Shown: piece after piece, positions 27,501 through 42,500 of the stretch | Numbering within the stretch: position 1 is the first letter of the stretch | Layout: the number at the start of each line of letters is the position of its first letter | Assembly (NCBI RefSeq): GCF_000283155.1 | Contig: NW_004454170.1 | Span: forward strand, 15,495,984 to 15,559,983 | Reading direction: 5' to 3' | DNA from: Ceratotherium simum simum | Taxonomy: Eukaryota; Chordata; Mammalia; Perissodactyla; Rhinocerotidae | Length of the DNA stretch: 64,000 nt | Program-made: the position numbers and the translations under genes | Notes under the pieces: model-generated | Told to the model about the DNA's origin: nothing | The model's input: only the letters and a program-made list of their open reading frames with translations | Database searches by the model: none

Positions 27501-30500
27501 CCAGTCACCAAAAAGCTTTATAGATTTTGGCACTGTATGCTTGTTTTTCTCCCTTTAATATATTTTTTGCGTTGTTGTTACAGTTTTATAGTTTCCAGCT
27601 TTTCTAGTAAAAACACGAATGGAGGTGAGTCTGTAGAGCTGTGCTAGAGAAAGCAAACTTTCTCCTGCTGAAAGCACACGGATGCCCTAAAAATACACAT
27701 GAAAGATGCTGTATCCTTTAGACCACAAAGTGAACCGGGCAGCAGCCACTTCGAGGTCAGATAGCATCGAACATCTCATGACCAACTCTTGTCTAAAGAG
27801 GTGTATATAACTTGGCAATAAAAATTCACCACAAGTTGAACTTTGGCTTTTATGCTCTTAGCCAAGAGGGAATATTTTTATACACATTCATTTGGTTTCA
27901 AATTGGCTTGTGGCGCAATCATAAACATTCAGCAACACCTTGGTACTTCAACGGTTCCAAAATAACTTGGGCTTTTAAAATAAAATTCATTTTGGCAGCA
28001 TTTTACAACAAAATAGAAAGAGAACAGGAAACATTCTGGGTGTCATTTTCTGGGTAAGGAGAAAGGCTCTCTGATCTCGAAACTTAAGCTACCACACGAG
28101 GTCTACAGCATCAGCAGCCAGTGACCTCGGAGTCAAAGTCTTGCTGAATGAATGGCAGTGACAGCAAAACATTCAGGGAGAGGGTCCCATTCTTGGTAAC
28201 ATGGGGAGAGTGGACTAGGCCTTATGTCAAAGGACATGCTTCATATATAGGCATTGGAAGTGTAATACATCCAGTGTTCACAACTCAGGACACTGGGTTT
28301 GGCCTTGTGCAGAACATCTGGGGCAAGAGGTCCCAGAGTGGTTGGGCATAAAAGCACATAGCTTAAAAGATCATGTCATGAAGTAATGCTAATCCTGAAT
28401 ATGAAGGAGAAACGGCATTCTCTAACTTAGCATGCCAAAATCTGGCTACTTAAAACTATGCCAAACAAACAAACCCCCAAATGTTTTCTTAGAGTAAATG
28501 TCACAGTATTTTACAAAAGTCATGCCCATTCTCTTTCAACGTCTCAATGCTCTCCCCTTATTTAAAGAGAGAGAAAGAATGAGAGAAAGAGCTCTGAATT
28601 ATAGTCAGTCTGGAAACCTAAGCCCATGAGAGCATGGTTCAACAAAGGTTCAGAATCCCAAAGTTATGTTCTAAAAATCAGGACACTTGCAATAAATAAG
28701 GCAACTCAAGCACAGATATTTCATGCAAATTGTAATAAACATATGGAACGCATTATCCAGAAAGAGGCTTACACTAAGGGTTTAAAGGAGTATAAAAAGC
28801 ATCTGGCTCCATTTCTGGGAAAGGAGGTATCTTCCAGGAGATGTGATACAAAAGTAAAAATGTAGCCATAAGGCCAGTCTAAGAAAATACAGTCATATTG
28901 GGTCAGAAATATTTTCTGCGTGTAAAATTATTATTATTTTTCAAACACCCTCTCAATAGAAACTGACTGTGATTAATGCAGGAAAAGTAAAATAAATCTT
29001 GGCAGGAAACCACCTACGAGTTTCATTATTTTATTAAGTTACCCTACATAATTTTAAGTGATACAACATGCTCAATAATAGGAAACTACATCATCAAGAG
29101 TAAGGACTCTTGGCTTTAAGCATGTCCTATGGGATTTGGAATATACCTCAAATTATTCAAATTATTAAACTTGTATTTCTTATTATCACATAAATGCACA
29201 ACTTAATTTGGACCAAAAATCATTGTTTGAGCCACACTATCATACATACAGATGCTACATTCTTGCTATAGATTTTCTAAGCAGTTGAATGGATTAAAGG
29301 GTATGACATTTACGGCAAAAATGTTTTCTTATCATTCTAAGATGACAGAGAAATTCTCTGCTTCATCACACTCTATCAGAACTTTTGTAGCTCTTGTTGA
29401 TAAATAAGCTCAATTCAGAATAGGAGAAATCTAAGTTGCATAAGATATTCTTTATTTCTTACTTTTTTCATATCTAAACTCTCTGGTAACAGACCACCTA
29501 AACACTCAAGGCAAATTCTCTGGCACAGTTATGACTTTGCTCTCTAATCAAAGACAACAAAAGAGAATGTGGAAAAAAAAAAAAAAGAGAGAATGTGCAA
29601 GTTTAAGCATTATGCCCTATAGATAGGGGCTCAATAAAAAAATATATATTAAGATAGAAAGCAAAATGTGTTTTGGTTGAAGGTTGACCCATACAGCCCA
29701 GAACATGGACTAGTAGGATATTTAAATAATAATAATTTTTCAAAATCATTGTTAATTACATAGTTTTTGCTGATTTAATGTCTTCTGCCCAGAAAAAAAA
29801 ATCTTCCCCCATGTTCGAATATCAAAAAATTTTATCTATTATTCAAAGCTAAACTCAAATGTCATCCTACCCATGAAGCCTTCCTTGACCACCCCAGTCA
29901 GAAGTGATCTCTCTCTCCTCCACTTCTGCAGTACTGATCTCACACGGCCCTGCTCCTCTTCTGCCCAGGCTGAGATAATTCCAGTATATCTTAGCTTCCT
30001 TATTTGACTACAGGCTCCTACAGGACCAAATTAATTGTGTTTATCCTATCTATGTCCCCAAAGTACATCAAATTGTATCTTACACACATTTAGGAGTTCA
30101 TGAAATATTTGGTGACCAACTGACTGAATAATGTTGACCTTTTCTCAATCATGAAATAATATGCTGATAAGTGAAGGTCATATGGCATGTAAACAGCTGA
30201 TCCAAGTGACTAGACTGACACTCAGGAGAACGTCATTCAGGCCTAGGAATAGACTCTGTCACTCCAACTTCAGATATAAAGCCCTCAGAAAAGCCCCAGA
30301 TTAATGTGAAATCTGTATATATCAGTCCTTTAGAAAAGAGATTGAGGATTCTAAGAAGGCACCGGCTCTTCAAATCTGCAGAAGATATAATGCTTCCAGG
30401 TACTAGCAGGGCATAGGGGTAATCATTCTGGGTTGAAGAGCAGTCTGTTTAACACTTAGACCATCAGTTTATATTTAGTGAACACCAGGCAGAACCGACA

Positions 30501-33500
30501 CTCAGTCTGTGAATACAAAGGAAAAAGGAGATGGAATGTCTCATCCTGGAGAAGCAGCAGCGTTGAGAGCCCACTAGCAGAAAGAAGCAAGCAAGGGACC
30601 AATTTTTTTTAAAGAGGAAAAACAGATAAGCTCCCAAGTTAAGAAAGGCAACTTTTTTTCTTACTCTGGAAGAACAACAATAACAACAATAAAAACCCAA
30701 TAGACCCTCATGTGTGGTCTTCTGATTGCCTTTCAACCAAATGGATAAACCATTTAAAGAGAGTGATGAAGTCATCTCCAATATCTACTAAACATAAAGA
30801 ATACTGTAAAAAAGACAATTACGTGGGCAATGTTAATCCACTTCTCGATGATTTTGGCTCTCTGCTGAGTTTTGAGTTCTCTGCCCCCCAAGATGGTGCT
30901 GACAACACATTTGGTGAGGGCATTAAACTGAGAGATGGTAGCACGGATTGTAGGAGCCAAATGTTTGTTTTCCTTCTTATCCCTTCGAGACCAAATGCAG
31001 CCCAGGCAGTGGTGAGGCACTACTTTCTTGAATAGTTGCTAGAACAAAAGAGGAATTGAATTTAAGGACAAGACAGACACTTCATATGGCAAAGCACATC
31101 ATTGGGATCATCTGTAAATTAGTGTTTTGTGAATGGACAAATAATCCTTTTCTACTGGGTTTGCCTCATGGTGTCCATTTCAATAGACAAAAGTAAATAA
31201 TTAATATATTAATTGATCAGAAACTCCTACATGTTCTTTCTAAACTGCTCAACTGAACAAATGGAACACAATGACCCAAAGAAAATTTAACTGATCAAAA
31301 ACATTTTGACTTTTCTGTCTTTGAAGGAAAGCCAGGTAAAAATATAAACCAGTAATCAAAAAGAAGTAGTTAAGATTATTTTGACCTCAAAAAGCATATC
31401 CATGGTATGTTCTGGGCACTCACGATCATGAACTGTGTATAACGCATGTGGATGCTCAATGACCACCTGAAAAGTAATTCAGAAGCACAGTACCTGTGAC
31501 ATTCATCCACGTCACTATTTCAGATTATTTAAAATCAAGACAGTAAGAAGCATATAAAAGGAAAAACTTTGAACGTCACACAGTAAAAGGAAGAAAGGAG
31601 GATTTAAAGCCTGGTTTCCAGGTCTTTGCCTAAAAGTCATAACCATGAAGTTTCCCATCTTTCTCTTATGCTGTCAGTGGTGGAACACCACCACCAACAA
31701 CTTTGCTGAACAAATCCTATCTCATTTGTACGGTTCAATGCAAGATGTGTAAGGGTTGGTATAAAAGAGAGAACACCAGGATTTACTTTACATGGACTAT
31801 TTGATTTACTTCTGATAGTTTATCTGCATGCTCACTAGATGGAAACTCTCTGCCACTTTCTATACTGCTTTTTCCAAAGTGGTAAGTGCAGAAGACCTAA
31901 AACTATTGTGATAATTTATAACAGTCCTGTTTTCTTTAACTGGTATTTACCAGCTAATATTAAGCTATGAAATGTAACTGAAGCAATCAAATATGTACAG
32001 CTAACAAAAATATTCAAACTTCCGGAATCACACATGGAAATGAGCTGCCAGATACAATCACATGTGGATTCAGTGAATTTATTTTATCCTAATTTATACT
32101 TTGACCCCTTTACAATCCTCCAAATAAACAGTTCAGATCTTGAAATATTTATGAGTCTAAAGGGAGAGATATACCCATGGAACAGGGTAGATTTTGTATC
32201 ACTAGGATTAGAATTCTTATTTCCCTCTGTGTATTGAGGGCCAAGTAAAAAGCACCTTCACCCAGTCTGAATTATTCAGAAGACTGATTCAAGTCACATC
32301 TTCTCTCTGCACTTACAGGCACAGCCTCTTTCAAGGATTCGAAAAGACTTACATCACATTACCCCACTGCCCTCCCTGGGGCCGCTAGTACTGTCACTCC
32401 CCACATTTTAAGTAGAAGCAAGTCCGAGGCACAAAGAGGAGACCTACTGCATCCATATAGGTCAGCTGCTCTGCCACGAGATCCTCCGAGAAGCACGTGA
32501 ATTCTGCAGACCCTCCACCCTCCAGTTCCTCTTCCTCTTCCAGGCTGAAGGAAATGGTGTTGGGAAACCCATCTGTTCATAGATGCAAAAAAAATTAGTA
32601 ATTTGGTGCCACTGTATATGACCTTGTTTATAGAGTCAAATTGAACTTCTTTCATTTAGGAAGAAGAGGGTTTAGAAAACCCACAGGAGAGAACAGCAAG
32701 CACAATAGATCTGAATGAAATGGAGGTGTGCCCAATCTCTGCTTGTTCTTAGATTCTTATTAAGTTCAGAGGCCTCATGTCATCACTTTGACAAATCCCT
32801 AGTTCCTCAGCAAAGGACAGAGCCAGGTTAGGCAAAGACTAGAGAAGCAAAGCTGGGCTAACATTCAAGGGGTTACTCTCATCTGAGGCTCCCTCAAACT
32901 CTCTGATCAGCTCGAGGACTAATCCAACTACTTCTTAAACCCCAACTACGCAATTCTTAATTATTGGCCATTTATAACCCGAAGGCTGGAAAGACGGGGC
33001 ATGAAGGCAGGCCAGGCTTTGAGGAGTAGAGTGGGCCATTTTGGTATCAGAAATGCTAATGAAGTCCTCAAAATTTTCAGAAAGTCCTTAGAATTCTCAA
33101 AACGTTTGGAGTAGCTGTCAGCTTCTACCTAAAGTAAAGTACGCCTGAAGCAGTAGAACAGCCTTAGACTAAATTCATCTGAGTCTTATTATAGATTAAG
33201 ATCATCAATTAGCAGATCACACCGGGCACAGACTGAAGAAGTGAGAAAGAATCCCCATAATCACTACCTGGGGTTCCAAATCAAAAGCTGAAGAGCTCGG
33301 TACGTGGAATAGGACCTCCGGACGCCATTTTGAAAGACTGCGGAATTGGATGAAGTTTCATTTGAACCTCCTTCCCTTCCCTGGAACCCTTCCCTAAATC
33401 CTGAGTTGTTTCCCAACCTCATGTCCCTTCACACCCCTTGCTCTCCTATCTGTTAAATCTGTTCTCAAGAAAAAAACCTACTTGCATTCAGTTATATCTT

Positions 33501-36500
33501 AGCAGAAAAGTCAGTGTTACTACTCCCCCAGAATGCTTACATTTTAAGTCTTTTCTCTCTTTCTTTGTAGAATAAAAGACTTTTAGGCATCTTGGATTAG
33601 TTGTGTTACCAGCACAGTGGGTTCCTGTTGTTCCCCAGGATGGAAATCAAGAGAGACAACAAATGGGAATAGAAAAGTACAAGTTATTAGCTTGTGCACA
33701 GAGGAGGCACAAGGGAGCCGGTGCAGAAAGGAAAGGGGCAGGTGACTGGCTCATTAGGGAGCGGATTATGGGGCTTTTATTAGGCAAAGGCTGGGGAGGC
33801 GTGCCTTCTCCTGACATGTAGAGGCGGGGTTTTTCTTGAGCTTGCGCTGTTGTTTGACATGCTACCACAGGCACTGCATGTATCATTCCTAGCTCTCCAC
33901 CCCTGGGTGTGATTTTTACTATGGTAATGAGGCTAGGGTCACCTTCAGTGGACTCCAGGGTGCTAGGGCACATGCGTAAAGCCGGGAAAGTCCCGAAGCT
34001 GCAGAATGTGGATCTTGGTAGTCTCTATCTGATTCTCTTAGCTTGCCAATTGGTTAGGGGCCTTATCTTGTTAGGCCAGAGGCCTTGCGGAGGACCCTGT
34101 CTCTTCAGGCTGGTTCCTGTCTCAGTTGGATGGCCTTTTCTCAATTTTCTAGGGGAAAGGGGGTGCTGAGAGTGGACCCTATATCACTTCCCCTCTCAGA
34201 GCACCACGTGGGTACTTGCCAACTCTGGTGACAGGTATTTCATTTAAGGATGGCCCCCTCACCCTGGTGTTGGAAGGTACTGATGCAAATGGGGTTGAGT
34301 TATGACTGAGGAAGGTAGGAGGGGGTCACTGCTTGCCTCCAGAGGCTGAGACACAAACAGGCATGAGTTAAAGAAAGCTAAAACCCCATGATTTCACCAC
34401 CTTTCCTCCACACAACTCTGGTACTCTCGCATTCAGTGGAGGAATATGAAATTTGAAATCCTAAACAAAGGTTCAGAATGGGCCTCTCATCCCTCCTGCT
34501 AGCTACTATACAAACCTCTCCCAATCACTCTGCAATGCCGAGGGTGACCCACTTCAGACAAAAAGTGTACATGGTAAGGCTTATCTCCTCATTCATTCAG
34601 CAAACACTCAGAGCAGCCCCATATGGTCCTTGGATGCTGCTGGGCATGAGGATTACATGGTCCTTTCTCTCTGGGGCCTAGGCCCTGCCTTCACAGTTTC
34701 TGCTTTTGACTCTCTTCCAAAGGTAAGTAAGTAAAACCTTGAAGCAAAATCTTACTTTCGAAAAACATGTAGAAGAGCTTGTTGCTTCTGCCAGCAGGAA
34801 ACTGAGTAAAACAAGCGCATGAGAACCAAGCTCCTAAAACTCCTTTTCAATGACTCCTGTACTTAATAAACAGAGAGTTTAGAGCTTTCTTGATTAAAAT
34901 TTTCCAAACTTTGAAAAAATTCATTCTTGGGTATTGCCTAAAAGCCTTCCCAAAGTCAGGCAATCTCCCTCTCCCCTGCCTCAGCCTGCCAAATGAGCCC
35001 CGCCTTCTAGTCCCTGGGTTGGAAACAATGAACGACTGGTCCCACCGGTTCCCCAATTAGGCCTAGAGCCAGGGGCAGCCCCAATGGGGATAGCTGGGCT
35101 CTAACACAGCGTTTTCCACTCCAGCACAAAGACTGGTGGGGAGGCCCTGAAGGGGGTTGAGGCCAGGCAGCTGGAGGAGAGCCCCTGGTAGTCCAGCATT
35201 CCCGGCAGATGAAGTCATCTGAGATACAGAGCACTTGGCAGTGGGCTTCTAATGACGCAACTGCATTTTCCCCTCTCTGGTACCCCATACAAAAAAAAAA
35301 TGCAACAGGTACTGTTTGGAATTTAAGGATATTTTCTTTGGCGCTGATGCAGCTTCCCTTATCGGTGTTGAGGAACCATTTCCCTCCCCTCACTGAGGAA
35401 ATCAGGCGTCACTTCAGGGAAACGCCTGTCAGAAGCTCCAAGTGGGTCAGCCGCCATGGCAACCATCACCCAGCCGCCAGTGAAGGGATGAGATGTCATG
35501 CTGAAAAAGCCTGTCCTAACCTCTTTCTGACTTTCTTCAAAGCCTGATAGTTCCAAGCAGCCCACGACCTGCAGTGGTGGCCCTTCCTCTGTCCTTGAAA
35601 AAAGGCACTCAGTTCCTCAAATAGGAAAAAACAGCCACAGAAACTTCCTTTGATGAGGCCATCAGAGATGTAAAATGACGGTAATCTGCCCTAGCAGGGG
35701 ACAGATATCAGTGACACTTTCTAGCTGTAGGAGAAACACCTTTTCCGAGCTTTTGTGAGGGCAGCAGCAGAACTGAATTTAATTCTTTGACTGTTGAATG
35801 GGGGTGGTTGTTTGTAATGGGTTTCCATTTGATAGAAAGAGAAGCCATTAGGCAGAAAATAAAAAGAAAATTCAAGTTCAGCATGGTACCCGTTGACAAC
35901 GGAAGGTAAAAGATCATCAAGGAGATCATCATCTTGACGGTATTAGAAGAAACCCTAGGAAATTACTTCACTTCACTGAGCTACAGTTTGCTCATCTATA
36001 AAATGAGGGAGCCAGACTAGGTGGTCTTAAAGATCCTCTTCTTTGCTCTAAAACTCTAAGGCTCTGTAATAAGCACTTCAATAACCCTTAGAATTTACAG
36101 CCACCACCAATTCCCAGCAGCTTGTCTTTCTGAGGGAAACCAAGGTCGTTCATCAAGTACAGGGAGAACATTTCCTCAACATGGAGGTTGCAGAATCAGA
36201 ATCTAGCTCTTTCCCTGGAATCAAGAAAGTACTCACTGTCAGTTTCCACTTCTTGCTTGTGAAACTGCTCAAGAAGATTTTGTGCTCTTCTCTCTGGATC
36301 CGAGCCTGGCATCATCCGTTTGAGATAATCCAGCAGTTTCTGTAAGCAAGGGAAGTGAGGGGGCTCCCGGAAGTCCTCCGCACATTGGTCAAGCCAGGCC
36401 CTCAGGATCGAGGCGATTGCGCTGAGAAAGAGAAATGGACAGTCACCGCACCCAACTGGCTGTGGGGACTCAAAACAAGCCCTGGATACCGGGGCCTAGC

Positions 36501-39500
36501 CCAGGCTTACCCCAGGAAAACCCAGGCAGGTGGTCAACAGAGAGTTCACCTAAAAGTTCCTGGCAATATCAATGAAGTTAAAGCACTTGAAAACAAGCTG
36601 ATACATTTTATTATTTGAAATAATTAAAATGGTAGTTGCGGAGCAGGGGAAAGACTGATAAGTTTTTAAAAGAAAAAAGCACCTTAAACTTTGGAAAAAC
36701 CCCTACAGGGCAGAAGAAAACATGCAGGAGATTTCGTTGAGTCTTGAAGCAACTTCAAAGCAATCTGTGCACAACAAGATTATGTGTTTCCAATCCTGGA
36801 TTCACTCAAATCAGAGACCACAAAATCTACTGTCCTAACATTTTAGGAAATAACTGACTGACAGTAGGCCAGAAATCCATCTGATGAAAGGAAGTGCCTA
36901 GGTTTGGAAAAGATAAATGCATAAATTTAATTTTACAAAGATCTCAGGGTTTCAGCATAAGCACCAAAAAGTCCTCACAAAATTATCCTTTTGCTTCTCA
37001 AATTACAAGAGGAGAATATGTTTCAATCGGGAGAAATAGAATGAGTGCAGAAGTTAGGTCTTTGAAAAGTAAAGGAGAAAAACATGATAAGCAAAGCCAT
37101 TGTGAAGGTGACTTCCTCTGATGGCTCAGGAGAGTCCCCCTTGGGTGAAAAAAGGTCCAGTGCACAAAAAGATATAGGGTCATCGTGTGTGCACAGCTCC
37201 CTCCAGACATGTTACTAATAACAGGAGCATGCTGACTTTAGGTTAGGGGCAGCCCCTCACTAAATGGAAGAGACAAACAACTGACTGACAAAAAGGATAA
37301 AAAGTTTTGAGTGCTATTATTCCATGCCTTATATTCAAAGAAGACATGTTGGGCTGTGTCCCATCGAGAACACGGTACTTTGCCTCATTGGCAACCAGCC
37401 ACCCTCACAGCCAAGGTAGATGCTTTGATGATGGTTGGAGAAGATGACAGGGACTATAAACTAATCAATGCTGATTTTTTTTTTCTTCAATTTTTTTTGG
37501 TGAGGAAGATGAGCCCTGAGCTAACATCTGTGCCAATCTTCCTCTATTTTGTATGTGGGTCGCTGCCTCAGCATGGCTGATGAGTCATGTAAGTCTGAGC
37601 CCGGGATCCAAACTCGCAAACCCAGGCCGCCAAAGCAGAGCGCACCGAACTTAACCACTACGCCACGGGGCCAGCCCCAATCAATGCAGGTTTTATTGAC
37701 GGCGATGTGACACTTCGTTTTTAACTAAAGACTTAACTGACTAAAATTTTGGAGCTGAAAAATTTCCTTAGCAAAATTTAAAATGAGCACCTATTCATAA
37801 ACACTATTTACTTAGTTAACAAATGGTAAAGAGGCTAAAAGGTATTATCATTCACCTATGTGAAACCGGAGGCTGGGCTTTCACAGGTATGTCTAAATTT
37901 CATATGTCCCAATTTCATACGGGGGAGCTGGACTATGATCAAGACATACATACAACTAAAGCCAATTTAATGCTTAACTTTTAGAATTGAAGTACAAACA
38001 GAAGGAAAATAAATTTATTCACTGTTTTCACTGCTGTGGATATCACTGTTTCACTAATGTGGACCTGAAAACATTTGGAACCATAATATTCACATATCTA
38101 CATCAGAAATAGATGACATAAAACCATCAAATGAAAGTTGGAACTTAAAATCATAGAAATAATTCAATATTCTCTACATCTTTAGTCCAGATTAAAAAGA
38201 TAAACAGAAGTTTCATTCCCTTCCAGAAAGCTAGAAGAAATCAATCCGGGCTCTGGGATTAATTGAAAACATGAGTAAAATAAAATTAATGGACTTTTAG
38301 TCAGTGAACCTTCAATATTTGGTTTGCTTGTCACATCATCTGTCATGTATGAATGTTTGTGTCCTCCCCAAATTCATATATTGAAACTCTAATTCCCATC
38401 CCCAAAGTTGACGGAATTCTATTTTTTGAGAGCCCACACATAGCATCCATTACTCCTCCCTTCTTCATCAAAACCAAATATCATGAATTGAAGAAGAAAA
38501 TGAAGAGCCATTCTAATATTTCATTTTTATAAGCAATATGACTTTTTCTATGAATAATTTCCCTTCTTTCCTGACAAGCACTGAGCCCAGAACTGTGGAA
38601 GGCACAGAGGTGGGGAATAGCCTAGAACACAGGAAAACCTGACATTTGCTCACATCAGATTGACTCTTATAGAAGTTTTGCACTTCTCAAACAAGGGTGG
38701 ATTAATTTAACTAGTACTGCTACTCAGTTAATATTTCTTAATATTTCAGTGAGACAATACTCTTCTGATGACACTGATGGAAAAACAGATACAGAGAGAT
38801 AATTCACATCACACAACAAAAATCAAAGGGAGCATCACCTAAAAACGAGACCAGTGACCCAATGACCCTAATGACCCCTCAAAGTTTTGTAACTTAAAAC
38901 CCAGGCAGAAATCCAAAATTACAGGTAAAAGGCAGATACTAAAAGACAATAATATATTATCTACTCATTCACTCCCCATAATTCTTAGTTTTAAAATTAC
39001 AAAACTGATTATTCACTACAAAAAAATAAATATTACAAATGTGTATAAACTAAAACAGCAAAATATCTACTCCCCCTTCATTCTAATCCTATTCCTGTGA
39101 CCTCCTGTTAACAGTTTGGAGCATATCCTCTAGACTCTTCTATGGATATGTATCCATGTATATATGGATAAATATAATATGTATATATAAACCAACATAG
39201 ATTTTTTTTCCCACTGAATAGTATGTTATAGACACCTCTCCATTCACTACCTCTAGATGTTACTGTTTCTCAGGGTTGCATGGATGCACCATAATTAACA
39301 TAAGTATTCTTCTACTAGTGCGCAGGTATTTATTTTCAGGTTCTCACAATTATAGTTACAAAATATGTATCCTTATTGACATCTCTGTGTACTTGTGTAT
39401 TTCTACAGGGCACATTATATACAACTTACTTCCATGGAAAGTTGTAGCCTTGGAAGGTCTGGGGGAGTTCTGAAGAGGGACCTTAGTCCAGACTGGACTT

Positions 39501-42500
39501 GCCTTTACGCGCATATTTTGTCCTCCTCAGTCTGATGTTTTTAACTAGTTCTGACAATCTACCCATTTTACCTTTTGGGACAGCGCCCTTCCTGCAGCTT
39601 AGCCTAAGAAGGCTTTGAAAGTTCCCTACAAACCCATACACTGAATTAGCTTAAAAAGCATTTCACTCTAAAGAGGAATAAAGGGGGAGGAGGAAGAAGA
39701 AAGACAAGAAGAGAAAGACATATACAACCAGCACAATACAACCCAAAGCAGACCCCTGCCCTCCTATCAACAGAGTGTTTATCAGCATGCCAGGCAGGGA
39801 GGCTTTCTGGAAAGGCCTGGACACGTGCCCAAAGCTCACAGTAGCTTTATGTTTGCCAGTCCTGGGAAGAAACTTGCCATTCTTGATAGACTAAGAAGCA
39901 GATAAAATGTGAAACTTTTCAGATTTCAAAAAGGAAAGCAACATCACAAAATCACCACAGAGGAGACAGGACTACTGGCCAATGGTTTTCCCCTCTTACC
40001 CTTCCTGGCTCCACTCCTAAGCTCTAACTTACATACTAATCGGAACTGGTTAGTTGGGAGGACGCAAAAAACCTTAATACTGAAGGAAAATCCCAGTTTA
40101 AAGTCACAAACTTAACAGGAGGGGTGTGACTATAAGAGAAGCTACTTGGTTTTGCGCACAGAACGAGAAAGGAGGCTGGAGAAGGAAAACCTGATTCCCA
40201 TCCTAGCTGTGCCACCTGTGAACTAAGAGCATTGGCGAGGTCACCTAACTCCACTGACCCCTATCTGGAGAAGAGACATTATTATGAAGAAGAGGTATTA
40301 TACCTGCCTGCATCTACCTGACACTGATCAGTTGTGATTTCAAATGACATAATGTGAATAGGGACATTTCAAGATACCTGGAGAGAAACATAACTGTTAG
40401 CAGTCTTAAAACGACTTGCCACGAGTCACAAAAGGAAGAGATTGGAAAAGGTGAAATGGCTCAGTGAAAATCCATCAGCACTCAGTGTAATCAGCTCAAA
40501 AAATCTGCCACCTGTAATAGAATACAAGCCATGCTACAACATGTGTGGCTCCAGGCCTGCTGGAGGGAGAGAGTCACTGTGAACAAGCACTACACACACA
40601 CACACACACACACCCCTCCTAGGGAAGAGATCAATTCAGGGACATCAAATTGTAATACAAACTGTGAAACAGGCTTCTTGAATGACTTGTGAAGACTGAA
40701 GAAGTAGTTTCTGAAACCAAAGGGAAAGACTAAGATTGTGACATAATCTCAACTCAGTAAAGAGAAAAGCCAGTACATTGACCTCCTTTTCCAAAGAAAT
40801 CTTTGGTGGGTTACAGAGCAAAACTCCTCAGTGCCAAGGGGGAATGTATATCTGAGTAAGCAGGTTGGGTGGATGGCCAGGGGCAGGGGCCCAAACCTGA
40901 GAGCAGAGGGGACACCCGGAATTGCTTTTTCCACCTCAGGCATTCTTGGCAACGTGCAGAACTTTGTAGTATGTGAACCTTTTCCAAAGCACTGCCATGG
41001 TCTGGAGGGGAAGGAAGACATTCCTTTTGAATTCCACACTTTTGACGTGTGGAAACGACTGATACAACTTCTAAGACTTTCCTTCTAAGAAAATAGACCC
41101 CTAATTAAACTAATACTTGTTGAGTGCTCTTTATTTTCCATGTTCACAAAAACTATTTATGTGATGAATGTCACAATAGAAAGCCTAGGGTCCCATAGAA
41201 GGATTTACCTTCAGAGAGAGCAAAACTCGTCAGGGCTTCAGGGAAGGCCTCCCTGAGGAAATAATGTTGAAGCTAACATTTTAAGGATAAGGAAGAGTTA
41301 GTGGGGTGAAGACTCTGGGGCAACAGCATAAGCAAAGGTCCCGAGGTGAGAGAGAGAGCAAAACACTTTCAAGGGATGTAAAGACGACCTGTTTAAAGAA
41401 TAAGAAGAGAGGGGAGGAATGGAGCACGATGAGATTTGCTCATTTGATTTCTTAGCCAAACAGAAATCACATTTAATAATACCTGGTTGAAGATACTAGA
41501 CAGATGCCTTAGCTAAGAGGTAGAAGGAAATAATACAAAACTTCTAGCCACCCTTGGGGACCTTCACACATGTAATGACAGAGGTGAACATTTAGGCTGC
41601 TATCTATCCGGCTCAAACCACAGATTTTTAAATGCACACAGGGATTTTAAGGTAAATATATTAAATCATATTAAAATCTCATAGGTAGTAAAATACTCTA
41701 GAATTGGTAAAAGGTTTAATAAAAAATTTTCTAGGTATGAAGTCATCTCTCCCATGATGTGTAACTTCCAAGCCAAGAAATAGGATTACCATCACAAAAA
41801 GAAAACTCTGTCCATTTAGAGTGCTTTTCTCTCCCTAGAAATATAATTGAGATAATAATTTATTGTTAACCATCAGCAGAAGACATCAAACCATTTTTCA
41901 AAAGCAGCAAAATGTTTTTCTATTCTAGGATATTCTCCAAGAACTATATCGTTTCCTAACACAGATAATGAAACGGTAAGAAGATCTTGTAGAGGATGGG
42001 CCTTTGAAGCAATGTGGCAGGTGACAATGCCAAGCTCTGAGAGGGGGAAGCCAATGCACTTTGTCCTTCAGGGAAAGAAAGCAAAGCAAAGTCGACCTTG
42101 ACACTGACTGTAAGCTAGACCCTCCACACTGTTCTCCTAGTCACAGAACAGTTTTCTTCTGTCTCAGGGAAGGTTGCCAGATAAAGGCTGCCTCTGAGAC
42201 CTCCGGCTAGATGGTTTTCCTAATGAGAAAGAACCATCAGGAAAGGTACAGAGATTGTTTTTCTGAAAAGGCATGGAAAGGATGGAAACATTATTATCTG
42301 GACTTGTCGAGGTCATCTTGCAATGTTTTCTTGTACTTTCCATTGTACATTTTGGTACTAGTGGTGAGTAGGGATTAGAACACTGGGAAGGAAAGTGAAA
42401 GAGGAATCAAGAGAGGCCCAGGGAAATAAATGAAAGCAAAGCCAGAGTCAGAGCTAAGCACCAGAAGACAAGTACAGGGCACAGAAGCCAGTGAGGAGCC

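Noticed and set aside
30712..31035. Plus-strand open frame of 107 codons
   Set aside because: Antisense shadow of the RGL1 RasGEF exon at 30823-31038.
31381..31480. Candidate extra RGL1 exon near 'ctcacgatcatgaactgtg'
   Set aside because: The donor-like CTCAC is present, but the implied peptide is not RGL1, and the flanking true exons already join in phase.
33273..33599. Possible second LTR or internal retroviral sequence next to the LTR-like block
   Set aside because: A CpG-containing motif near 33325 looked suggestive, but I found no primer-binding site, polypurine tract or coding similarity.
34847..35565. Several overlapping open frames, both strands
   Set aside because: No family resemblance and no supporting splice or start context; likely chance in a GC-richer stretch.
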